Shown here one piece after another: positions 28,997 through 37,573 of a stretch of DNA of 64,000 nt. The position numbers were made by a program, and so were the translations under genes. The notes under the pieces are model-generated. The model was not told the DNA's origin, did not search any database, and saw only the letters and a list, made by a program, of their open reading frames with translations. Source of the stretch: CAVOGJ01 sp963700865 (GTDB lineage Bacteria > Planctomycetota > Planctomycetia > Pirellulales > Pirellulaceae); contig CAVOZC010000001.1 in the NCBI GenBank assembly GCA_963700865.1, positions 372,001 through 436,000 of the forward strand. The letters run 5' to 3'. Each line of letters starts with the position of its first letter. Position 1 is the first letter of the stretch.

Positions 28997-30910
28997 TCAC
29001 GCCAGGACGCGGACATCTCCCTTCCGCTTGGTGAATCCGGTGCGGTCGAGGTACTCACAGAGGGGCACGGCGTATTTGCGCGTCGTCTCCAGCAATTCTC
29101 GAATCTGACTTAATGTCATGGCGGAGCCATCGCGCAGCGCCTCGCGGAGCCGATTGTGCATCTCCGTGACCATGTCGCGATGAAGATACATGCCTTGCCC
29201 CACATGGACCAATCGTCCATCGGAGGCCGCCAGCCTTACGAGCTTGTCGATCTCGGCGGGCTGTTGGGGATGCAGGTCATAACACTCGGCCAACGCTGGC
29301 GGCTGAAACCGGGCTTGGGCAAAACGACGTTCGATTTCCACGAACATCTCTTGTTGCCGCGGCGAGAGAATCGGTTTGTGTTCGGCCAGGGCGACTTGTC
29401 CCTCCGCCATCCGAATGACGCCCGCCGCGGCCAACTCGGCCAGCAGCGCTTCGAGCAAGGGAGCATCGTCGACATAACTGAAGAAATTCAACAGGCGAGA
29501 CCGATCGAGATGCGACCTGAGTGGCTCGGCCTCGTGCAGCGTCTTTAATCGCCGACAGATGCGTGCCGTCCAGTCCTCGATCAGTCGCGATTCGAGTCGC
29601 GCGACGCGGGTCGGCGAAACCACCAAGGGGCGGAGCGTTCCCCGCTCAACCAACTGGCGCACGATCTCCGCCGGCTGGACCATGCCGGCCAGTCGCAACA
29701 GATCGGCGTCCTGCCACGGCTGCAGGCCCAGCCAGAACAACGCCGCGGCCGCCCGCACCCGTTCGTCCGGCGAAGTCAGCTCGCGCAACGTCCGTAGCCG
29801 CTCGGGCGAAGGGCGACGCAATTTGCCCGCCACGGGAACCAGGATGTGCCCGCCACCGATGGTCGCCACCGGTGATTCACTCCGCAACACAAGGGGCTGA
29901 TTCCACACGGCGGCGATGGGCTCGCGGAGGAATAACTGAGCCAGACCGCGTTGGCCGGCCGACAGGCGATTGCCTTCCAACAACGACACGGTGGCCAGGG
30001 ACTCGGCCGTCCCCACGTGGACGCGGACTTGATCCCGCGACTTGAGCGGTCGAGCCGCCGTGGGCAGCAGGCCAATTTCGGCCGTCACCAGTTGGCTGGA
30101 CACCAGATGTCCGACCGCCGCCAACTCGTGTCCACGCAGAATATCGCCGTGATGAATACCCGCCACATTCATCGCTGCCCGCTGTCCCCGCGACAGGCAT
30201 TCGACGGCCTCATCGTGACGCTGCAAACTGCGGACGCGGACACGAATGTCGCCGGGTTGGACGACGAGCTCGTCCCCCACCCGCACGTGGCCGCTGGCCA
30301 CGCTGCCGGTGACGATGGTGCCGTGTCCTGGCAGCGTAAAGGCCCGATCAATCGCCATGCGAAACGGCCCGCGATGGACCGCGGCGTCGAGCGAAGCGGC
30401 GGCAACCCGCGCTGCGGCAGCCAAAGCCGACTTGAGTTCCTCGATGCCCTCCCCCGTCACCGCGCTGGTGCAAATCACCGGGGCTTGACTCAGAAACGTG
30501 TCGGCGACCAGTTCGCGTACCTCGGCGGCGACCAGTTCGATCCAGTCACGATCCGCCAGATCGCACTTCGTGAGGACAATCACGCCACCGCGCAGATCGA
30601 GCATCCTCAGAACATCGACATGCTCCCGCGTTTGCGGCTTCACCGAATCGTCCGCCGCCACGACGAGCATCGCCAGGTCCATGCCGGTGGCACCGGCCAG
30701 CATCTGACGGACAAAGCGTTCATGCCCGGGCACGTCGACGATCCCCAGCTGGAATTCGCCTAGTGGCAGCCGTGCAAACCCCAACTCGATCGTAATGCCC
30801 CGCCGCTTCTCCTCGGGAAGTCGATCGGTATCGGTTCCGGTCAGTGCGCGGACCAGGGCCGTCTTGCCATGATCGATATGCCCCGCCGTTCCGAGAATCA
30901 GGTCCGTCAT
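28997..30910 (-). CDS. selB: Selenocysteine-specific translation elongation factor
   Basis: 637 residues, full length. GTPase G1 GHIDHGKT (10-17), DVPGHE (59-64) and TKCD; RGITIELGFARLPLGEFQL is the SelB-type switch region rather than EF-Tu. Beta-barrel domains follow, then four winged-helix repeats that bind the SECIS RNA, ending LETTRKYAVPLCEYLDRTGF, the SelB C-terminal signature. It delivers Sec-tRNA to recoded UGA codons. No selA, selD or tRNA-Sec is recognised in this window, and no selenoprotein is obvious among the neighbours. The gene is convergent with the RTX gene. Confidence 0.95.
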   Translation of the reverse strand: MTDLILGTAGHIDHGKTALVRALTGTDTDRLPEEKRRGITIELGFARLPLGEFQLGIVDVPGHERFVRQMLAGATGMDLAMLVVAADDSVKPQTREHVDVLRMLDLRGGVIVLTKCDLADRDWIELVAAEVRELVADTFLSQAPVICTSAVTGEGIEELKSALAAAARVAAASLDAAVHRGPFRMAIDRAFTLPGHGTIVTGSVASGHVRVGDELVVQPGDIRVRVRSLQRHDEAVECLSRGQRAAMNVAGIHHGDILRGHELAAVGHLVSSQLVTAEIGLLPTAARPLKSRDQVRVHVGTAESLATVSLLEGNRLSAGQRGLAQLFLREPIAAVWNQPLVLRSESPVATIGGGHILVPVAGKLRRPSPERLRTLRELTSPDERVRAAAALFWLGLQPWQDADLLRLAGMVQPAEIVRQLVERGTLRPLVVSPTRVARLESRLIEDWTARICRRLKTLHEAEPLRSHLDRSRLLNFFSYVDDAPLLEALLAELAAAGVIRMAEGQVALAEHKPILSPRQQEMFVEIERRFAQARFQPPALAECYDLHPQQPAEIDKLVRLAASDGRLVHVGQGMYLHRDMVTEMHNRLREALRDGSAMTLSQIRELLETTRKYAVPLCEYLDRTGFTKRKGDVRVLA

Positions 30911-30982
30911 GCGGACATTCTAGCAAGCACCACCGCGGGCGGCGATTGTGCTCGCTTGCCGGGGCAGCGTTCCCCCGGCCGC

Positions 30983-31510
30983 CTATTGCGGACGCGGCTG
31001 CCCCAGCCACTCGTGTACCGTCGGGGGCTGCTGCGGTTCTGGCGGAGCCGGTCTGAGCCAGGAGGGAACCAGCGAGCGCGGTGCCGACGCCGATTTTTTC
31101 TTGCTCTTCGAGAATGGCAGGCGACTCAAGAACGATTCGTTGGCGGTCACTTGCGGAGTCGGAAGGTCGGGCAGAGCCGGCATGGGCGGGGGTGAGAGCT
31201 TGGGCAGCGTCAGTGCTTGTTTGGTTTTTTCCACCATGCTGCCCATCGAGTCATTCCAGCGGTCGACCACGCCAGGACCCTCGGCCGTCTTGGACGCACC
31301 GAACGATGGGAGGTGAAATTGCGGCAGCTTGGGGGTCGGCATCCTGGCTTCCGGCATGTTGGGCGGCGGCAAGGGAGTGGTTTGCGGGGCCGCCAAGGTG
31401 GTCGGCTTCGGCTTGAACCACTCCGACGGCTTGGTCAATTGTCCCCAACCTGAGGTTACAAACAGTCCGCAAAATAATGGGATGGCGATCAACCGTCGGG
31501 TAGGCGACAT
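30983..31510 (-). CDS. Proline-rich secreted protein, unknown
   Basis: From ATG 31510: MSPTRRLIAIPLFCGLFVTS is a signal peptide; the mature part (about 150 residues) is rich in Pro, Lys and Ser (TPLPPPNMPEARMPTPKLPQ) and ends WLGQPRPQ. The frame is open to 31543, but the internal ATG is best for the signal. No domain recognised. It lies between selB and the divergent proC; likely a periplasmic or wall-associated linker-like protein. Confidence 0.6.
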   Translation of the reverse strand: MSPTRRLIAIPLFCGLFVTSGWGQLTKPSEWFKPKPTTLAAPQTTPLPPPNMPEARMPTPKLPQFHLPSFGASKTAEGPGVVDRWNDSMGSMVEKTKQALTLPKLSPPPMPALPDLPTPQVTANESFLSRLPFSKSKKKSASAPRSLVPSWLRPAPPEPQQPPTVHEWLGQPRPQ

Positions 31511-31747
31511 ATGCCAGACTCCTCTGAGTATGACGTGATTCAAAAAAACAGCCGTGCGGCCGCCAGGGTGGCCAGCAGGCGATTGCGCACCGGCCAGACG
31601 AGGCCGCGGCTCCGTCCGCGGCTGGGCCGCGAGCGGGGACGATGGCAGATTTCGCGGCGGACGTCCAGCGGAAAGCCGCCATTTCTGTCAGCACGGGCAG
31701 CATTTCCGCGGGGACGGCTGGACCCGCCTCCGCTGCCGGTCCAAAAT

Positions 31748-32569
31748 ATGGCGATGAATAACACGCAAATCGGGTTTCTGGGCGCCGGACAAATGGCCCG
31801 CGCCCTGGCTGCGGGCTTCGTTCATGCGGGCTTGATCACCGCCGACCAGGTGCGAGCCGCGGATGCAGTGCCAGCAGCGGCGATGGCTTTTTGCGAAGCG
31901 GTGCCAGGAGCGCACCTCGCGGATTCCAATCGTCGGCTCGTCGAACAGTCCGATATGATCATCCTGGCGGTCAAGCCGCAGCATGTCGCCCAGGCACTGG
32001 CGTCGGCTCGCTCCGCGATGACCGCCGACAAGTGGATCGTCTCCATCGTGGCGGGTGTCACGATTCTCAACATCACCAGGCAACTCGGCACCGACCGCAT
32101 CTTGCGGGTCATGCCCAATACACCCTGCCTGGTCGGGCAAGGCGCCGCCGCCTTCGCCCGTTCCGCCAGCATTACCGATGAGGAAGCCGATTTTGCCGCG
32201 TCGCTCTTGCGGTCGGTCGGATATGTGGTCGAACTGGGCGAACCCCTGCTCGACACGGTCACGGGACTTTCCGGATCGGGACCCGCCTTCGTGTACCAGA
32301 TCATCGAAGCCCTCAGCGACGGCGGCGTGAACATGGGATTGTCCCGCGAGGTCGCCACGCAACTGGCGGCTCATACCGTCCGCGGAGCGGCGGAGATGCT
32401 ACTGCGGACCGGGCAGCATCCGGCGGTGCTGAAGGACCAGGTGGCCAGTCCCGGCGGCACGACGATTGCCGGGCTGCGGGTCCTGGAACAGACCGGATTG
32501 CGGTCCGCGCTGATGGGAGCCGTCGAGGCCGCGACCCGGCGATCGCGGGAACTTGGTGAAATGGCATGA
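31748..32569 (+). CDS. proC: Pyrroline-5-carboxylate reductase
   Basis: 273 residues from ATG 31748 (or 31754); the open frame reaches back to 31511, but this start gives family length. QIGFLGAGQMARALAAGF is the NADPH-binding Rossmann glycine motif; VMPNTPCLVGQGAAAF and the C-terminal signature GLSGSGPAFVYQIIEALSDG with ASPGGTTIAGL are diagnostic of ProC. It reduces 1-pyrroline-5-carboxylate to proline, the last step of proline synthesis. Stand-alone, divergent from the proline-rich secreted protein gene; no other proline genes nearby. Confidence 0.95.
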   Translation: MAMNNTQIGFLGAGQMARALAAGFVHAGLITADQVRAADAVPAAAMAFCEAVPGAHLADSNRRLVEQSDMIILAVKPQHVAQALASARSAMTADKWIVSIVAGVTILNITRQLGTDRILRVMPNTPCLVGQGAAAFARSASITDEEADFAASLLRSVGYVVELGEPLLDTVTGLSGSGPAFVYQIIEALSDGGVNMGLSREVATQLAAHTVRGAAEMLLRTGQHPAVLKDQVASPGGTTIAGLRVLEQTGLRSALMGAVEAATRRSRELGEMA

Positions 32570-32813
32570 ACATTTCTTCGATACCGTCGCCTGGAACCGA
32601 CGCCAGCAGCGATGGCGGAGGCGGCTGGGCCGATTTTGTGTTCCGCGGTGGAATCGTTGCCTCGATACGCCGATGAAGAAACAATGCGAGAGTCCCGTCT
32701 GCTGTCTTGCCAGCGGTCCCGTCGCCGGGAGCGGGAGGGCCCGTCTCCCGCAAGACACAAAGCGTTCGACCGATGGCGAAAACGATAATGCTCCTGCGTG
32801 GGGGGAAAGCACC

Positions 32814-33075
32814 ATGAGTTCAATCCTGTGCAAGATTGACGACAAGCACGTACCACTCTACCGCATCATGTGGGTGTCCGAACTCCCGCACTTTTGCGGG
32901 CATGATGATTGTGAGAAGGAAGGTCACTACGAAGTTCGCTTGGAACAGGACGAGTCGCTCTGGGCCGCGTCTCGCCAGGAGCGCGATGAGGTCATCGACG
33001 CGCTCGAGTTGTCGGCGCGGAGGACTGGGACACGAACCGGATCCTCCGGGTCCCGATCCCGACCAGTGGGCGTGA
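32814..33075 (+). CDS. Small conserved planctomycete protein, one frameshift
   Basis: ATG 32814 follows GGGGGGAAAG. The protein reads MSSILCKIDDKHVPLYRIMW and VSELPHFCGHDDCEKEGHYE, with Cys/His residues (C6, HFCGHDDC) that could bind metal, then VRLEQDESLWAASRQERDEV. Near 33015, after ALELSA, the frame breaks; the +1 frame gives a natural short tail HEPDPPGPDPDQWA ending at 33075. The frame without the break runs on in low-complexity sequence. About 87 residues. Function unknown; I recall similar short proteins in planctomycetes but cannot name a family. Confidence 0.6.
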
Positions 33076-33214
33076 TCGCGTGCGGAAGAGGTTTGTGGAT
33101 GGACTCGTGGGAAATGCTTCCAGCCTGTGCCACGCCGTCGCTTGTCGGCAGCCATGGGGCGCCGCTAGAATCTGTCCGGTACCCATCCCTCGCCACTCGC
33201 ACACCGAGGCTCCG

Positions 33215-33703
33215 ATGTCACTGTTTGAAAACCCGGAATACCAATGGCGGGAAACCTTTTTCGTCCTCTTTGATCAAACCAAACGGCCCTCGGCGAAGCG
33301 GGTCCGCAGCAGTCTGGAATCGCTCGGCGGCCGACTCCAACTGAGCAACCTGCAAGCGGACGAGGATGGTCATTTCGAGTCGGTCACGATCCACGCGCCG
33401 GACGATTCCGCGGCCATGGATATTGTCTGTATTGTGGGCGAGGAAGTCGCGGAGCAAGTGCCCGAGTTACTCAAGGAGTTGCGACGGAACGCCATTTCCA
33501 AGGATGAAGTCGCACAGCTTGCCGAGCTTGTCGGCTGCGACGGGCGGTTGGACATTTTTCATTTTGAGCAACACGCTCTCTCGTTGGATGACGAGGAAGA
33601 ACCCGACATGCTCGATCCGGGCGGCGTCCTGCTGGTGTTGGAGAGACTTGGTGAATTGTGTGAGGGTGTCGCGATCGACCCCCAATCTTCCAGTATTTTG
33701 TAG
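33215..33703 (+). CDS. Conserved planctomycete protein, unknown function
   Basis: 162 residues from ATG 33215: MSLFENPEYQWRETFFVLFD begins the protein. It is acidic and compact, with no signal peptide or membrane helix. FHFEQHALSLDDEEEPDMLD and PGGVLLVLERLGEL lie near the C-terminus. It is 16 bp upstream of the EF-P-like gene and probably cotranscribed, so a link to translation is possible but unproven. No catalytic motif recognised. Confidence 0.7.
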   Translation: MSLFENPEYQWRETFFVLFDQTKRPSAKRVRSSLESLGGRLQLSNLQADEDGHFESVTIHAPDDSAAMDIVCIVGEEVAEQVPELLKELRRNAISKDEVAQLAELVGCDGRLDIFHFEQHALSLDDEEEPDMLDPGGVLLVLERLGELCEGVAIDPQSSSIL

Positions 33704-33719
33704 AAGGGCGCAGGCCTCG

Positions 33720-34283
33720 ATGTTGGCGAAAGAAATCAAGAATGGCGCGGTCGTCAATCACAACGGCCAGCCGGTAATCATCGAATCGATCACCGTCCAA
33801 ACCCCCTCGGCCCGGGGAGCCGCCACGCTCTACAAATATCGGGGACGCAATCTGATCACGCGACAAAAAGTCGACATCACGCTGAAAGGGACCGAAGCAC
33901 TGGATGAAGCCGACTTCGCACGCCGCCCCGTGAAAATGATGTACTCAGACCCCACGCACGTCCATCTGCTCGACCAGGAGAACTTCAATCAATATTCGAT
34001 CGAGCTGCAGGATGTCGCCGAGCAGCTCCCCTACATGACGGACGAGCTCGAAGGCATCCTGGCGCTTATTTACAACGACGAATGCGTCGGCGTGCAGATT
34101 CCGACGACGATTGAATTGACCGTCACCGAGTGCGATCCGGTCGATCGGGGTAATTCGGCAACAGGTCGCACCAAGCCTGCCACGCTGGAAACGGGGCTCA
34201 AGGTCCACGTCCCCGAATACCTGGCGGAGGGGGAGCGGATCAAGATCGACAGCCGCACCGGTGACTTCATTGGCCGAGCTTGA
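33720..34283 (+). CDS. efpL: Elongation factor P-like protein (EfpL/YeiP type)
   Basis: 187 residues, three EF-P beta-barrel domains. The tip of domain 1 is TPSARGAATLYKYRG, matching the EfpL/YeiP tip with arginine (R32) instead of the modified lysine of EF-P. NKPATLxTGLxxxVPEYL of the family is seen as TKPATLETGLKVHVPEYL, followed by EGERIKIDSRTGDFIGRA. It should relieve ribosomes stalled at polyproline-like motifs. Start at ATG 33720. The last 17 bp overlap the 3' end of the convergent lipoprotein gene. Confidence 0.9.
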   Translation: MLAKEIKNGAVVNHNGQPVIIESITVQTPSARGAATLYKYRGRNLITRQKVDITLKGTEALDEADFARRPVKMMYSDPTHVHLLDQENFNQYSIELQDVAEQLPYMTDELEGILALIYNDECVGVQIPTTIELTVTECDPVDRGNSATGRTKPATLETGLKVHVPEYLAEGERIKIDSRTGDFIGRA

Positions 34284-36063
34284 CGAGCGCCAGGTTGGCG
34301 GCTCGCAGTCGATTCCCATCAGCCTGGGGCGACTCGGTGTCTTCCCGATAGCGTTTGATGGCCCGCTCGAGCAGGGTCGGATCGTCCTGCAACAGCCCCA
34401 TCTGCTCCCAACAGCGGGCCAGATTATAGCCTGCCCCGTTACTCCACGGATGCTCCCCGCCCAGCTGCAAGACGCGCTTCTCAAAAAAATCACTCGCCAC
34501 TCGATAATTCCCTTGCTCGAAAGCAATCAGCCCCAACCAGTAGCTGGCGTATCGCTTCGACTCGATCATCGCCCACCTTGTCCGCTCGAGAAATGCGGCC
34601 CGCAACGCGGGATCTTCCGGCAGCTGCTTCAGGCCCCGCAGCCATTTGGCAAACTGCTCGTCGTCCGCTAATTTCTCCAGTTCCGCGTCGGGAATACGGC
34701 AGTCCATGTAGTGCTGCTTGGCACCTTCCTCATCGTCCGTGTCGGCGAAAATCCCCCGAAAGTGCTGACGTCGCCCAGCCGCCAGCGGCGTTGGGCCGTC
34801 GACGAGACCCAGCTTTTCCTGCAGGTCGGCGAAATAAGGCGGCACCGACTGCAACTGCTGGCGGTACAGATACGCATCATACGGTACCGTCCAGAGCGAA
34901 ACATTGCTGCCGATGCCCGCGGACTTTCGCAGCTCGGTACTCAATGTCGAAGGCGTGATCGTGAGGGTCAACAGATCGTCGCCCGATAACTGCGACTCGA
35001 TCAGCTTCATGCGCTGCGACAGATACTCGGGCGTGGCCTCGATGACCGCCACGACCCGTTTGAGATCGGCCGGTTGAACTGGGTACGAACATCCGCCGGC
35101 TGCTTCCCAGAAAGCAATGAGCGATGGATCTTCGAGCAACGACTTGAGCGTAATCGCACCGGTCCCTGTCCGGTTGGGCAGAGGCAACCCCAACCGCATG
35201 TCGAACAAATAGAGCTCGCCATCGACGAGGATGGACAGGCACCACGGCACGGGCTCCGCCGCCTCCTGCTCAATCGCCAGCATCGTCAACGGAATACCCA
35301 GCTGCCGCCCCATCAGCGTCGCAATCCGCGACTTGACCATCCAATCGCCTTCTCCGATGAGCAGCGCTTCGCCGGGTAGAATCGCCGCGCCCGGCGGCGG
35401 CAAACCGTCACCGGTGATGATGGGGGTCTGCTGAACATTGCGCACCACCCAATCGCAAATCTTCAATGCCAACTGTAAATCGTAAAGGGCATCCGCCGAG
35501 ATGGCGCACTCCTGCCCGTCCAGCCAACGCTGTAGACGCACGTCGTGTAGTGGAGCGCTGCTGATCTGTCGAGCCAGGTCATGAGTCCATAAGGCCTCGC
35601 GCAGCACCATGATGTCAAAATTTTGAAATGCCAGCCGCGAGAGCACGGCTTCCCCTTGCATGGAGTCAAAGCGGGAAGGCAAACGGCGATACAGGGGATC
35701 GGAAATCCAATCCGGATCCGGGTCCTGCTCCTCAGCCCATTTCTGCAAATGATAAAGAATGCGTGTCGTCACCGTCCTCGGATCGTATTCGTGAAAGTTG
35801 TCGAGGAATGACATGGCAGCCCGGAAGTCCGCCGCTGCCTGCTCGGTCGTCTGCGCATCGGTCTGGGAAAAGTCCGGCCCCTTAATGTTCGCCTGAGGGT
35901 TGCAGCCCGTCAGCAACAGGCAGACCATGGCAAGTCGGCTCCAGGCCCACCACCCGCAGCGGCAATCCGGCTTGCTCGGCACGCCACCTGGCACCTGCCA
36001 CGCCGCCAACCCCAGCCCGATGAATTGCCGTTTCCGCTGCATGTAATCCGTCGCCACAACCAA
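34267..36063 (-). CDS. Lipoprotein with degenerate transglutaminase-like domain
   Basis: 598 residues. A long N-terminus leads to SRLAMVCLLLTGCNPQ, a lipobox; a shorter start near the hydrophobic stretch is possible. The middle has ALKICDWVVRNVQQ, then GEGDWMVKSRIATLMGRQLG and GELYLFDMRLGLPLP, spaced as the Cys, His and Asp regions of transglutaminase-like domains, but GDC is GDW, so the catalytic cysteine is absent. The C-terminus is TPR-like (YASYWLGLIAFEQGNYRVAS). Probably an envelope binding protein, not an enzyme; the fold call is inference. Confidence 0.65.
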   Translation of the reverse strand: MVVATDYMQRKRQFIGLGLAAWQVPGGVPSKPDCRCGWWAWSRLAMVCLLLTGCNPQANIKGPDFSQTDAQTTEQAAADFRAAMSFLDNFHEYDPRTVTTRILYHLQKWAEEQDPDPDWISDPLYRRLPSRFDSMQGEAVLSRLAFQNFDIMVLREALWTHDLARQISSAPLHDVRLQRWLDGQECAISADALYDLQLALKICDWVVRNVQQTPIITGDGLPPPGAAILPGEALLIGEGDWMVKSRIATLMGRQLGIPLTMLAIEQEAAEPVPWCLSILVDGELYLFDMRLGLPLPNRTGTGAITLKSLLEDPSLIAFWEAAGGCSYPVQPADLKRVVAVIEATPEYLSQRMKLIESQLSGDDLLTLTITPSTLSTELRKSAGIGSNVSLWTVPYDAYLYRQQLQSVPPYFADLQEKLGLVDGPTPLAAGRRQHFRGIFADTDDEEGAKQHYMDCRIPDAELEKLADDEQFAKWLRGLKQLPEDPALRAAFLERTRWAMIESKRYASYWLGLIAFEQGNYRVASDFFEKRVLQLGGEHPWSNGAGYNLARCWEQMGLLQDDPTLLERAIKRYREDTESPQADGNRLRAANLALVKLGQ

Positions 36064-36159
36064 CTCCCACGTTCGTCACTCGATGGCCAAATGCCTTGCC
36101 TCATTCCCGGCCGACCTGGCGCAGTTCGTGAGCAGGCCGATCCACGGCTGATCGCAGTA

Positions 36160-37078
36160 TCACTGTCCGCCTGGGGCTCGGCAAGTCTCGGCCGCCCTGG
36201 GCAACAACAGGGTGATCCGCCGTGGCAGGACCCGAATCGTCACCGGAAGTTGGCCCCCCGGGTCCCCGTCGATCTGAAAATCGACGGGCTCGTCCGCCGC
36301 CACCGTCACCTCTTGCACGCTGCGCAGCCCCGCGCCGGTCCAAGCAGATTGAAAACCAAACAGCGAGGAAAGCAAGTGCCAGATCCCCTTCCAGCGCCCG
36401 CCACCTCGATAAAGGCGAAGCTCCAGACTTCCATCAAACGGGTCGGCCGTGGGGATCAACTTCAACCCCGACGCATAACGGGGCAAGTTAAACACAAACG
36501 CCCATTTGGCATGATCCTCGAAGCCCAGCCTGGCTCCCCCGTCCCCCCGCTCCACGCCACGGAGACGCAGGCGAGGGAAGCGATAGTCGAAAAAGGTGCC
36601 GCACGATCGGTCCCGCATAATCCCACTTACGAATATTGCCCCGCCGATGTTCGTGCACCAGCCGCACCACGCGCGCGTCAAACCCGCAACTGACCATCAC
36701 GACAAACAACTGGCCATTGGCCTCCCCCGCATCGACCTGCCTGACTTGCCCCCCGCAAATCAGCGCGGCCACATCGGTCGGATCGGCCGTACAGCCAAAA
36801 TGCTTGGCCGCCAGGTTCTCAGTACCCAGCGGAAAGATCGCGATGGGAGTCGAGGCCTCGCAGAGTCCCGCCACCAATTGCAACGTCCCGTCGCCACCCG
36901 CCGAGACAACGGCCTGCAAACGCCCCTCCGCGCGGGTGGCCGCCATGCGGGCCGCCAGATCGGCCGGCGAGTCGAGAATCTCACAGTCCAGTGGGACTTC
37001 CGCCAACAATTCCGCCAGCCGACGCAAAGGCGTCAGATCACTCTGCGCACCGGCCTTGGCATTCCTTAAAACCAACAC
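36160..37078 (-). CDS. Diacylglycerol/sphingosine kinase-family protein, one frameshift
   Basis: GTG 37078 gives VLVLRNAKAGAQSDLTPLRR. The ATP site is VVSAGGDGTLQLVAGLCE and PLGTENLAAKHFG, the GGDGT and PxGTxN motifs of the DAGK catalytic domain (LCB5/YegS type). After YAGPIVR, one extra G near 36600 breaks the frame; the next frame continues TFFDYRFPRLRLRG and the beta-rich C-terminal domain (VAADEPVDFQIDGDPGGQLP), ending at 36160. Repaired length about 305 residues, normal for the family. It should phosphorylate a membrane lipid; the exact lipid is unknown. Confidence 0.85.
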
Positions 37079-37573
37079 GGTATTCCGTTGCGGCGCGTCG
37101 ATGACGTTGTCTCCACCTCGGGGCGATTGCCGAGTCGCTTCTCGCGGGAACGGACCGTCTCATATTGAGACGTGCCGCGGCTCCCTACCCGTGCCGGCGG
37201 CGAGAGACCCGGAAAATGGCCAAGAATCGAACACGTTGCCAAATTGAGCAAGTCCCCTTAGGTGTCCTCTGGACGCCCTGGTGCTTGCATCTCAAATCAA
37301 GACGCCATCGTAACCAGATACTTCGCAACAGGTTAGGACTCGCTCGACGACCGGATTCCATACGAATCGGTTTTTGGCACACCGCTTGCTTTAAGTAAGG
37401 TCGTCGGACGAGACTCCGACAAAATGCGATGGCCCGCGGGGCCTCTGACGAGCAAATTACCTGGAAGGTTGCCTTGCCCCTGACCTTTCAGGCTGCCAAC
37501 ACGGGTTGGCGCGTCAGGGGCCCCCATTTTTTGCGCTGCCACCGCGGGTGCGCCGATCACCGCAGCCGCTGGT
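37079..37573 (+). other. Intergenic region with several hairpins and an orphan plus-strand terminator
   Basis: 495 bp between two minus-strand genes with no credible coding sequence. Plus-strand hairpins: GTCTCA/TGAGAC near 37160, GTCGGA/TCCGAC (37403-37420), GGCCC/GGGCC (37431-37443), and a long one at 37476-37521. The last is followed by a run of T. This arrangement could end a plus-strand small RNA; no promoter for it is evident. Confidence 0.4.
37476..37532 (+). terminator. Nested hairpin followed by T run
   Basis: GCCCCTGAC (37476-37484) pairs perfectly with GTCAGGGGC (37513-37521); inside it GCCAAC pairs with GTTGGC. After the stem comes CCCC, A and six T. On the minus strand the stem is not followed by a T run, so the terminator polarity is plus, although both flanking genes are on the minus strand. 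Confidence 0.5.

Noticed and set aside
32553..33344. A 263-codon frame covering the small conserved gene at 32814
   Set aside because: The part before 32814 overlaps the proC end and the part after 33020 is unlike protein; only the middle is conserved-looking.
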